Origin: an uncultured Pelagibacteraceae bacterium
GTDB taxonomy: Bacteria > Pseudomonadota > Alphaproteobacteria > Pelagibacterales > Pelagibacteraceae
Reading direction: 5' to 3'
Assembly (NCBI GenBank): GCA_902633885.1
Contig: CACPIK010000017.1
Coordinates: 1 to 12,724, forward strand
Length of the DNA stretch: 12,724 bases
Positions 1 to 5,601 of this stretch are shown here, piece after piece (the first letter of the stretch is position 1; each line of letters opens with the position of its first letter). The position numbers and the translations under genes were made by a program. Below the pieces are notes generated by a model, which had not been told where the DNA came from, did not search any database, and worked only from the letters and a program-made list of their open reading frames with translations.

Positions 1-1619
1 GCATGTTCTACTCCTCCTATATACTGATCAACAGGCATCCAATAGTCAATTTCATCTTGATTAAACCCGTATGTCGTCTCTTTTGGTGAACAAAAACGCA
101 AATAATACCAAGATGAACAAACGAATGTATCCAAAGTATCTGTTTCTCTAAGAAATTTTTTTCCATTAATATCAATATTTTTCCAATCATTTTTTGAGTT
201 AAGTGGATTTCCTTTTTCATTAAGGTTTATATTTTCGGGTAATTTTACTGGAAGGTCTTTTTTTGGAATGGGAAATGGATTTCCGTTTTCGTCGTAGGCT
301 ATAGGTATTGGGCAACCCCAATATCTTTGTCTAGAAACTCCCCAATCTTTTAAACGAAAGTTAATTTTTTTTTTTCCTAATTTTTTCTCTTCTAAAATAT
401 CAATAGTTTTAATTATTGACTCTTCAGGAACTTTTAAACCGTTAAGAAAATTTGAATTTATTATGATTCCTGTTCCACTATAGGCTTTTTCTTTAACTTT
501 AAAATTATCTTTTTCATCAATTGGACGTACTACTGTTTTAATTTCAAGTTCATATTTTTTTGCAAAATCGAAATCCCTTTGATCATGCCCAGGACAACCA
601 AATACTGCACCAAATCCATAGTCCATTAAAACAAAATTAGCAAAATATACTGGAACTTTTTGGCTTGAGTCTAGAGGGTTAATTGCCATTAAATTAGTTT
701 TGAAGCCTATCTTATCGCCCATTGCTATTGCTTCTTCAGTTGTTCCAGTTTTTGAACATTCTTTTTTGAAATCTTGAAACTTTTTATCCTTTTCGTAATG
801 CTTTGAAATTTCGTGATCAATTGAAAGAGCTAAAAAAGAAAATCCAAATAAAGTATCAGGTCTAGTTGTAAAGCATTTAATTTCCTTTACAGGTAAATTT
901 CCTTCAGTTTTAAAATTAATTTCACACCCAAATGATTTTCCAATCCAATTTTTTTGCATTGTTTTTACTTTATTTGGCCACTGATCTAATTTTTCTAATC
1001 CATCAAGAAGTTCTTGTGAAAATTTAGAGATATTAAAAAACCATTGATTCAGCTTCTTTCTTTCCACGGTCGCACCTGATCTCCATCCTTTCCCATCTAT
1101 AACTTGTTCATTTGCAAGAACCGTTTCGTCTACAGGATCCCAATTTACATAGTTTTCTTTTCTATAAACCAGTCCTTTCTCAAATAACTCTAAAAAAAAT
1201 AATTGTTGATGTTTATAATATTCCTCTGAGCATGTAGATATTTCCCTTTCCCAATCAATTGAAAGACCGAGTCTTTTCAATTGTTTTTTCATAGTAGAGA
1301 TATTTTTGTTAGTCCAATCTTTTGGATCTAAATTATTTTCTCTTGCTGCATTCTCTGCGGGCATACCAAACGCATCCCAACCCATTGGATGCAAAACATT
1401 AAATCCCTTTAATTTTTTATACCTTGATAGGACATCGCCAATTGTATAGTTTCTAACATGACCCATATGAATTTTACCCGAAGGGTAAGGAAACATTTCT
1501 AGGCAATAAAATTTTTCTTTTGATTTATCAATTTTTGTTGAAAAAGCTTTAGTTTTTTCCCATTTTTCTTGCCACTTATTTTCTACTGTTTTAAAATTAT
1601 ATCTATTTATAGAAGTCAC
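1..1619 (-). CDS. leuS: Leucyl-tRNA synthetase, N-terminal ~540 residues (runs off the left edge)
   Basis: Charges tRNA-Leu with leucine in the cytoplasm. The translation contains the class I signature HMGH at residues 51-54, preceded by PYPSGKI, and conserved WDAFGMPAENAA around residues 82-92. The CP1 editing domain shows its threonine-rich motif TTRPDTL at 251-257 and the editing-site HDQRD at 345-349, so both synthetic and proofreading functions appear intact. Towards the window edge GVSRQRYWGCPIP returns to the catalytic core. The KMSKS loop and the tRNA-binding C-terminus lie outside the window. I start it at GTG 1619, giving MTSINRYNFK; no other start fits the conserved N-terminus, and there is no clear Shine-Dalgarno. 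It begins 14 nt after the stop of the DUF3576 gene on the same strand, so the two are probably co-transcribed. Confidence 0.97.
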   Translation of the reverse strand, partial: MTSINRYNFKTVENKWQEKWEKTKAFSTKIDKSKEKFYCLEMFPYPSGKIHMGHVRNYTIGDVLSRYKKLKGFNVLHPMGWDAFGMPAENAARENNLDPKDWTNKNISTMKKQLKRLGLSIDWEREISTCSEEYYKHQQLFFLELFEKGLVYRKENYVNWDPVDETVLANEQVIDGKGWRSGATVERKKLNQWFFNISKFSQELLDGLEKLDQWPNKVKTMQKNWIGKSFGCEINFKTEGNLPVKEIKCFTTRPDTLFGFSFLALSIDHEISKHYEKDKKFQDFKKECSKTGTTEEAIAMGDKIGFKTNLMAINPLDSSQKVPVYFANFVLMDYGFGAVFGCPGHDQRDFDFAKKYELEIKTVVRPIDEKDNFKVKEKAYSGTGIIINSNFLNGLKVPEESIIKTIDILEEKKLGKKKINFRLKDWGVSRQRYWGCPIPIAYDENGNPFPIPKKDLPVKLPENINLNEKGNPLNSKNDWKNIDINGKKFLRETDTLDTFVCSSWYYLRFCSPKETTYGFNQDEIDYWMPVDQYIGGVEH

Positions 1620-1633
1620 TAAATTAATTTTTT

Positions 1634-2194
1634 TTAGTCTTTAGCTCTAGTCTTTCCCTTGTAGGGTTTAAAGTTTTTATCTTTTCTTTCTTTTTTATAT
1701 ACTGAAGCTTTGCTCAAAATTTTCTTTTTTAATTCTGTTACAAGCGAACCGGTTTTCTCTGATATTTTACAATCTATAACTTGGTTACATTTTTTATAAA
1801 AAATTTTAATATCTAATGAATCTGATCTAACTTCATTAGTTAAAAATCGAATTGAAATTTTTATTGCTTCATTTTGAATATTTCCATCCGAATACCAGTC
1901 TGTGATTATTATTCCACCGCTATAATTTGCAGAAGCAAGGGGCATAAAATCTATTGTATCAAGGGAAGCTCTCCAAAGTTCATTTGAACTTGCAAACTCA
2001 AAATCACCTCCTTTCCCTTTCCCTTTGTCAACTGCATCCATAAGTCTAAATCCTCTACCTTCTTCGAGATTTTTCTTAATTCTTTCAGCTGGATCAGGAG
2101 AAACTTTTCTTGCATCAGTTTTGCTGCAAGAATTTAATGTCATTAATGATATTATTAAGAAAACTATTGTTGATGTAATTTTTAATTTAGACAT
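1634..2194 (-). CDS. DUF3576 family lipoprotein
   Basis: A 186-residue protein of unknown molecular function, recognised as a DUF3576 family member. This family is typically encoded immediately upstream of leuS in alphaproteobacteria, as here. The N-terminus is a lipoprotein-type signal: basic start MSKLK, a hydrophobic stretch at about residues 6-20, then LNSC with Cys23 as the likely lipidated residue (Asn at -2 is tolerated but not ideal). The mature part contains a conserved-looking segment around NELWRASLDTIDFMPL and SGGIIITDWY. The C-terminus is strongly basic and lysine-rich. It is probably an envelope lipoprotein facing the periplasm (inference). It is the first gene of the minus-strand pair with leuS and is transcribed divergently from the porin gene, so its promoter must lie in the 2195-2421 gap. 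Confidence 0.85.
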   Translation of the reverse strand: MSKLKITSTIVFLIISLMTLNSCSKTDARKVSPDPAERIKKNLEEGRGFRLMDAVDKGKGKGGDFEFASSNELWRASLDTIDFMPLASANYSGGIIITDWYSDGNIQNEAIKISIRFLTNEVRSDSLDIKIFYKKCNQVIDCKISEKTGSLVTELKKKILSKASVYKKERKDKNFKPYKGKTRAKD

Positions 2195-2289
2195 AAATTA
2201 TTTATTCAATAAAAGATGTTTTAGATGAAAATCAACAAAATTTACAAGAATTTCTTTGATTATAACCAAAAAATCCCATTAAATAACAC

Positions 2290-2323
2290 TTATATAGTGA
2301 TGTAAAAATACCACACTATATAA
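2290..2323. repeat. 10-bp perfect inverted repeat upstream of the porin gene
   Basis: TTATATAGTG at 2290-2299 is exactly complementary to CACTATATAA at 2314-2323, separated by 14 bp. The arms contain G and C and so are less likely by chance than pure A/T palindromes. Centre-to-centre spacing is 24 bp, about two and a quarter helical turns. It could be a binding site for a dimeric regulator, or two oppositely oriented promoter-like TATATA boxes. There is no T-tract typical of a terminator. Confidence 0.45.
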
Positions 2324-2384
2324 AAAAATTTTAAATAAACCCATTATAAGAAACAATTATTAATAATTATTGGTAAATAGTAGC

Positions 2385-2400
2385 TGTTTAATATTAAACA
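2385..2400. promoter_or_regulatory. 16-bp perfect palindrome just upstream of the porin ribosome-binding site
   Basis: TGTTTAATATTAAACA reads the same on both strands, with no spacer. It ends 7 bp before the AAGGAG ribosome-binding site of the porin gene. TGT...ACA ends are typical of many bacterial operators, so it may be a repressor site overlapping the transcription start, or an element of the 5' leader. The binding protein is unknown and function is inferred only from symmetry and position. Confidence 0.4.
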
Positions 2401-2407
2401 TTAACAA

Positions 2408-2413
2408 AAGGAG
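2408..2413 (+). promoter_or_regulatory. Strong Shine-Dalgarno site of the porin gene
   Basis: AAGGAG lies 8 nt before the ATG at 2422. It is the strongest ribosome-binding site in the window, where most genes have weak or absent ones, which fits very high expression of a major outer-membrane protein. Confidence 0.85.
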
Positions 2414-2421
2414 TATTTAAT

Positions 2422-3363
2422 ATGAACAATCTTAAAAAAATAGGATTGACTGCTCTTGGAACAGCTATGATCTCTACAGGTGCTCACGCAGCTAGTATGA
2501 GTGTTTCTGGTGCAACTTCAATCTTTTTTAACGGAGAAGACAACTCTGACATGGGTAATGGTTGGTCAATGACTGATTCAATTACTTTTAGTGCTAGCGG
2601 TGAAATGGACAATGGTATGACTGTTTCAACTTCAATTGAAATGGATGGCCATAGTGCAGCAGCTTCAAGCAGAAGCATTTCAATCGACACTGGTGATGGT
2701 ATGAAATTAACTTTTTCTGGTGAAGGCGGATCTGGTCCTATCGGCGCATGGGATGACGTAACTCCAACAGCTAATGAAGAAGCTCACGGTGTTGCTACAG
2801 CAGGAACTGCAACTGGTGCTACATCAGACTCTGAAGACAGTAACTTCTTCATCTTTGATTACACTGCAATGGATGGTGTTGCTATTAAAGCATCATACAA
2901 TCCTTCAGCTACTACTACTAGAATAGAAAGCTCTCATGAATTGGGACTTTTATATACTGGTGTAGAAGGCTTATCAGTTTATGCAGCAACAGGTGAAAAC
3001 AATGATGCTGGATCTGGATCAGCTAAAGACTTGACTAACTTAGCGATCAAATATGCAGCAGGTGCATTCACAGTTGGTATACAAGAAAACGAAGTTGACT
3101 CAGCTGCAGCTAATGGAGACACAGAGTTTAGTGCTGTTGGTATTTCTTATGCAGTAAACGATGACTTATCTGTATCAATCAACTCATCAACTGTTGACTA
3201 TGAACAAGCAACATTAGATGATCAAGAAGCTACAGGTGTAAGTGTTTCTTATACTCAAGGCGGTATAACTGTTAGTGCAGCTCATTCTAACATAGATAAC
3301 GTTGCTGGATCAGGAACTGCTGATAACTCAGGATACGAAGTTAATTTTGCATTCGCATTCTAA
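2422..3363 (+). CDS. Outer-membrane porin (Gram-negative porin family)
   Basis: A 313-residue beta-barrel porin expected to form diffusion channels in the outer membrane. The N-terminal signal peptide has a KK start, a hydrophobic run and an A-H-A cleavage site at residues 21-23, so the mature chain begins near ASMSVSG. The body is an alternation of short amphipathic strands with Gly/Ser/Asp/Asn-rich loops, very poor in cysteine and lysine. It ends with alternating hydrophobics and a terminal phenylalanine (NFAFAF), the usual outer-membrane assembly signal. Family knowledge points to Porin_4-like proteins, which are abundant in SAR11. Codon use is visibly richer in G and C than in the neighbours and uses GGT, GCT and GAC often, consistent with high expression rather than recent transfer. 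It is monocistronic, with its own ribosome-binding site and terminator. Substrate specificity cannot be read from the sequence. Confidence 0.88.
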   Translation: MNNLKKIGLTALGTAMISTGAHAASMSVSGATSIFFNGEDNSDMGNGWSMTDSITFSASGEMDNGMTVSTSIEMDGHSAAASSRSISIDTGDGMKLTFSGEGGSGPIGAWDDVTPTANEEAHGVATAGTATGATSDSEDSNFFIFDYTAMDGVAIKASYNPSATTTRIESSHELGLLYTGVEGLSVYAATGENNDAGSGSAKDLTNLAIKYAAGAFTVGIQENEVDSAAANGDTEFSAVGISYAVNDDLSVSINSSTVDYEQATLDDQEATGVSVSYTQGGITVSAAHSNIDNVAGSGTADNSGYEVNFAFAF

Positions 3364-3383
3364 TTAATCAGTTAGATTATTTT

Positions 3384-3416
3384 AAAAAGGGCCCCTTTTT
3401 AGGGGCCTTTTTTTTT
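3384..3416. terminator. Bidirectional intrinsic terminator between the porin and ThiE-like genes
   Basis: GGCCCC (3390-3395) pairs with GGGGCC (3402-3407) around the 6-nt loop TTTTTA. The flanking A-run (3384-3388) and T-run (3408-3416) extend the stem, with one extra G at 3389. Nine Ts follow on the plus strand; read on the minus strand, five Ts follow. It ends the porin transcript and could also end the opposing ThiE-like transcript. The minus-strand stop codon (3399-3401) lies in the loop, so one arm of the hairpin is coding sequence. Confidence 0.93.
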
Positions 3417-3941
3417 AAAGAAAGATATTCCAGCAAATCCATAAGAACCAGTAAGCTTTAAAAGTCTGATATTAGATTTTGACAGTCCTCCTAAAGCTAT
3501 TATTTTTTTTTCTGAAATTTTAGAAATATTTTTAAATTTATTTAAACCTAGAAAGTTTTTATTTTTTTTGAATATTGATGATAAAAAAATTGCATTTACT
3601 TTTTGTAGTTCCTTAAGTCTAATTTCTTTTATATTATGTGCGGATCCGATTATTAAAAATTTTTTTTTTAAATTAAAACTTAAATGATTCAAATTATTGT
3701 TAAATGAAGGCAAATATACTCCATCTAAATTGAGCTTTAAAGATAGCCTTACATCATTTGAAAGAAAGAATTTAAGGCCTTTTTTTCTACAATATTGTTT
3801 TAATTTTAGAACTTCCTCTTCTCTATTAGAAATTTTTAAGTAATTTCTATATATAATAGATGTATTTTTATCTTGTTTATCAATGTTACTTTTGTCAAAT
3901 TTTTTTATAAAGTAATATTTTTTAGGAATTTTTTTATGCAT
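3399..3941 (-). CDS. ThiE/TenI-like protein (thiamine phosphate synthase family)
   Basis: A 180-residue protein with the TIM-barrel pattern of the TMP-synthase/TenI family. DGVYLPS corresponds to the family's DGVHLP strand, IGSAHN to the G-x-S-x-H segment, AIFLSSIF to the segment before the phosphate-binding loops, and IIALGGL to the late strand-loop G-G. It is short for ThiE and the pyrimidine and phosphate contacts are not fully recognisable. It therefore resembles the TenI-like paralogue found beside yggS in alphaproteobacteria more than canonical ThiE, and the reaction is uncertain. The start chosen is ATG 3941, inside the ATGCAT palindrome shared with yggS; a TTG at 3953 would add four residues, and neither has a clear ribosome-binding site. 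The last two sense codons, GGC CCC, form a terminator arm. Confidence 0.75.
   Translation of the reverse strand: MHKKIPKKYYFIKKFDKSNIDKQDKNTSIIYRNYLKISNREEEVLKLKQYCRKKGLKFFLSNDVRLSLKLNLDGVYLPSFNNNLNHLSFNLKKKFLIIGSAHNIKEIRLKELQKVNAIFLSSIFKKNKNFLGLNKFKNISKISEKKIIALGGLSKSNIRLLKLTGSYGFAGISFFKKKGP
3924..3928 (+). promoter_or_regulatory. Ribosome-binding site that fixes the yggS start
   Basis: AGGAA lies 7 nt upstream of ATG 3936, inside the 5' end of the divergent ThiE-like gene. It supports 3936 rather than the further upstream in-frame start at 3873, whose extra residues do not resemble YggS. Confidence 0.7.
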
Positions 3942-4532
3942 AAAACTGTTCAAAATTTAATAGAGATTCAAACTTCAATCAAATCTAAAATTTTAGATTT
4001 AAAAGAAAAACATAGAATGCCTAAAATTATTGCTGTTTCAAAAACATTTAAAATAGATAAAATTTTACCTCTAATTGATTATGGCCATACAGATTTTGGT
4101 GAAAATAAAGTCCAAGAGGCATTAGAAAAATGGACTGAAATAAAAAACATAAATAGTGATCTTAAACTTCATTTGGATAGTGAAAAACTAGCAAAAAAAA
4201 TATCAGAGGAGCAAATAAAGCAAAATTTAAAGCCTAAAATATTTATTCAAATAAATATTGGAAATGAACAACAAAAGTCAGGTATTTTAAAAAATGATTT
4301 AATTGAATTTTATGATTTTTCAAAAAGATTAGGATTAAATATTATTGGAACAATGTGTATACCTCCATTTGGGGAGAATTCATCAAAGTATTTTTCTGAA
4401 ATGTGTGAGTTAAATAAAAAACTTGATCTAACGGAAATAAGCATGGGAATGTCATCAGATTATCTCAATGCTATTGAATTTAAATCAACTTACCTAAGAA
4501 TTGGTTCAAATATTTTTGGACAAAGAAGTTAA
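3936..4532 (+). CDS. yggS: YggS/PROSC-type PLP-binding protein with an internal in-frame deletion
   Basis: A fold-type III, alanine-racemase-like PLP carrier involved in PLP and amino-acid homeostasis. The visible pieces are AVSKT with the PLP lysine at residue 36, DFGENKVQEALEKW (53-66), PKIFIQINIGNEQQKSG, the IPPFGEN loop, SMGMSSD, and the RIGSNIFGQRS terminus. Residues 78-81 read L-H-L-D, directly joining the strand that normally ends in W-H to the segment that normally begins H-[ST]-x-D. By comparison with E. coli YggS, about 22 residues are missing, covering the highly conserved FIGxLQxNK motif and the next helix and strand. The frame is kept and the length is 198 residues against about 220-235 in the family. 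The cofactor pocket may be compromised. It shares a start palindrome with the ThiE-like gene and overlaps the opposing L,D-transpeptidase stop by 4 nt. Confidence 0.9.
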   Translation: MHKTVQNLIEIQTSIKSKILDLKEKHRMPKIIAVSKTFKIDKILPLIDYGHTDFGENKVQEALEKWTEIKNINSDLKLHLDSEKLAKKISEEQIKQNLKPKIFIQINIGNEQQKSGILKNDLIEFYDFSKRLGLNIIGTMCIPPFGENSSKYFSEMCELNKKLDLTEISMGMSSDYLNAIEFKSTYLRIGSNIFGQRS

Positions 4533-5023
4533 ATAATTTTTATTTTAGTTTTTTTATTAATCAGTCTTAATAGTATTAAAAAATCTTTTTTTTTAAGTGC
4601 AATACATCCAGCTGTAGGATTAAAATTTTTAGTTAAATGAATAAATATTGCGCTTCCTTTACCTAAAATAGTTTTTTTAGAATTATAACTTATTGGAATT
4701 AAGTAATTATATTTATGATCTTTCCTAAATAATTTTTCGTGTCTGATATTTTTATTAAAATGAATTAACTTATTATAATATTTTTTACTATTTAAATCAT
4801 TACACCAAGTCATTTTTTTTTGAATTTCTAAACATTTAAGTTTAGTAAATGGTTTTGAGTTTCTGTCTTTTCTATAATATAGGTTTCCTAAATTATAAAC
4901 ACCCCTGGGTGTTTTTTTATCACCCTCAACCTTATTTTTTGCAAATCCATTTTTACCAACACAACATTTAAATTTAAATTCATCAAAATGAAGAGTTTCT
5001 TTATTTTTTAAAATAATTGTCAT
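4529..5023 (-). CDS. L,D-transpeptidase (YkuD/ErfK) catalytic-domain protein
   Basis: A 164-residue protein with the YkuD-type active site. SAIFIH places the conserved histidine at residue 129, and NPTAGCIAL places the catalytic cysteine at 140. KTPRGVYNLG around residue 37 and CNDLNSKKYYN around 74 match the small alphaproteobacterial subfamily. Family members make or edit peptidoglycan cross-links, or attach lipoproteins to it. No signal peptide or membrane segment is visible, which is usual for this short subfamily; how it would reach the periplasm is unclear. Start ATG 5023 is only 13 nt from the divergent response-regulator gene. Its 3' end overlaps yggS by 4 nt, with no terminator between them. 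Confidence 0.88.
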   Translation of the reverse strand: MTIILKNKETLHFDEFKFKCCVGKNGFAKNKVEGDKKTPRGVYNLGNLYYRKDRNSKPFTKLKCLEIQKKMTWCNDLNSKKYYNKLIHFNKNIRHEKLFRKDHKYNYLIPISYNSKKTILGKGSAIFIHLTKNFNPTAGCIALKKKDFLILLRLINKKTKIKII

Positions 5024-5036
5024 ATCTTACTTATAT

Positions 5037-5177
5037 ATGAATAATCAGAATTTGATAATTTATGATTTTGAAATTTTATATGAGATTTTATATGAGATTA
5101 AAGAAAATTTAAATTTTGAATTATTGAATGTAAATAATGAAAAATTTTCTCAAATTAGTTTAAAAAAAACTAAATAA
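5037..5177 (+). pseudogene. N-terminal fragment of the frameshifted response-regulator gene
   Basis: A 46-codon reading frame from ATG 5037, beginning MNNQNLIIYDF and ending KKTK, with a stop at 5175. It reads naturally as the first part of the protein encoded from 5182. Removing one A from the A8 tract at 5162-5169 joins them as ...SLKK-LNNY-LIISNKK..., giving one 187-residue protein with a degenerate receiver-like N-terminus and a DNA-binding C-terminus. The fragment also contains an exact 12-bp tandem duplication (5073-5096) coding for ILYE twice. The break may be a genuine mutation, a sequencing error in the homopolymer, or corrected in the cell by polymerase slippage on the A-tract. Confidence 0.65.
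5073..5096 (+). repeat. 12-bp exact tandem duplication
   Basis: ATTTTATATGAG occurs twice in direct succession (5073-5084 and 5085-5096) inside the N-terminal fragment of the response-regulator gene, duplicating the peptide ILYE. The frame is kept. It may be a recent replication-slippage event. Confidence 0.75.
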
Positions 5178-5181
5178 TTAT

Positions 5182-5601
5182 TTGATTATTTCAAATAAAA
5201 AAATTTCAAATTTAGAGGATCAAATATTACTTTCAGATTATCCAGTAGAACTAATAAAATTAATTGAAAATATTAACATTAGATTTCTAAAAAAAAAATA
5301 TAATCTACAATCTGATATTTCTGTTGGTCAGTACAAATTAAATTTAAATTCTAGAAAAATATTTTATAAAGATAAGACTTTAGATTTAACAGAGAAAGAA
5401 ATACATATTATTACATTTTTAAAAGACTCAAGAAAGCCAGTAAAAATTTCTCAATTGCAATTTGAAGTTTGGGGACATAATTCTAAATTAGAAACCCATA
5501 CTGTTGAAACTCATATTTATAGATTGAGAAAAAAAATAAGTGATTCTTTTAATAATCATGAATTTATAAAAAGCTCTAAATTAGGCTACACAATTAAATG
5601 A
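5182..5601 (+). CDS. OmpR/PhoB-type winged-helix DNA-binding protein (C-terminal part of a frameshifted regulator)
   Basis: As it stands this encodes 139 residues from a TTG start. The C-terminal ~90 residues form an OmpR-type winged helix: a beta-rich lead (GQYKLNLNSRKIFYKDKTLDL), LTEKEIHIITFL, the turn into QLQFEVWG, the recognition helix THTVETHIYRLRKKI (about 106-120), and the wing ending KLGYTIK. The preceding residues (ILLSDYPVELIKLIENIN) look like the end of a receiver domain without a recognisable phospho-acceptor aspartate. Such degenerate regulators occur next to the L,D-transpeptidase in alphaproteobacteria. The true start is probably ATG 5037, separated by a one-base frameshift. 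Its stop overlaps the start of the methyltransferase gene as ATGA, implying translational coupling. Target genes are unknown. Confidence 0.82.
   Translation: MIISNKKISNLEDQILLSDYPVELIKLIENINIRFLKKKYNLQSDISVGQYKLNLNSRKIFYKDKTLDLTEKEIHIITFLKDSRKPVKISQLQFEVWGHNSKLETHTVETHIYRLRKKISDSFNNHEFIKSSKLGYTIK

Larger units (their letters stand above)
2195..2421. promoter_or_regulatory. Divergent intergenic region between the DUF3576 lipoprotein and porin genes
   Basis: This is the longest non-coding stretch in the window and must carry promoters in both directions. Candidate porin promoter elements on the plus strand are TTGATT at 2256-2261 with TTAAAT at 2279-2284 (17-bp spacer, each 4 of 6 to the sigma70 consensus), and TATAAA at 2319-2324 without a good -35. 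TTGGTA 2370-2375 with TATTAA 2392-2397 (16-bp spacer) is a third weak option. In such AT-rich DNA none is decisive. The region also holds two inverted repeats, listed separately. No open reading frame or RNA gene is evident in it. Confidence 0.5.

Noticed and set aside
2025..2228. A 67-codon plus-strand frame
   Set aside because: It is antisense to the start of the DUF3576 lipoprotein gene, which has a signal peptide and family context; this frame has no motif.
3873..3935. A 21-residue N-terminal extension of yggS starting at ATG 3873
   Set aside because: The extra residues are Phe/Val-rich and unlike YggS N-termini, while ATG 3936 has AGGAA at proper distance and gives the expected family start.
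5172..5183. 12-bp palindrome AAATAATTATTT near the frameshift
   Set aside because: It is made only of A and T in a very AT-rich stretch and has no functional context beyond the stop codon it contains.
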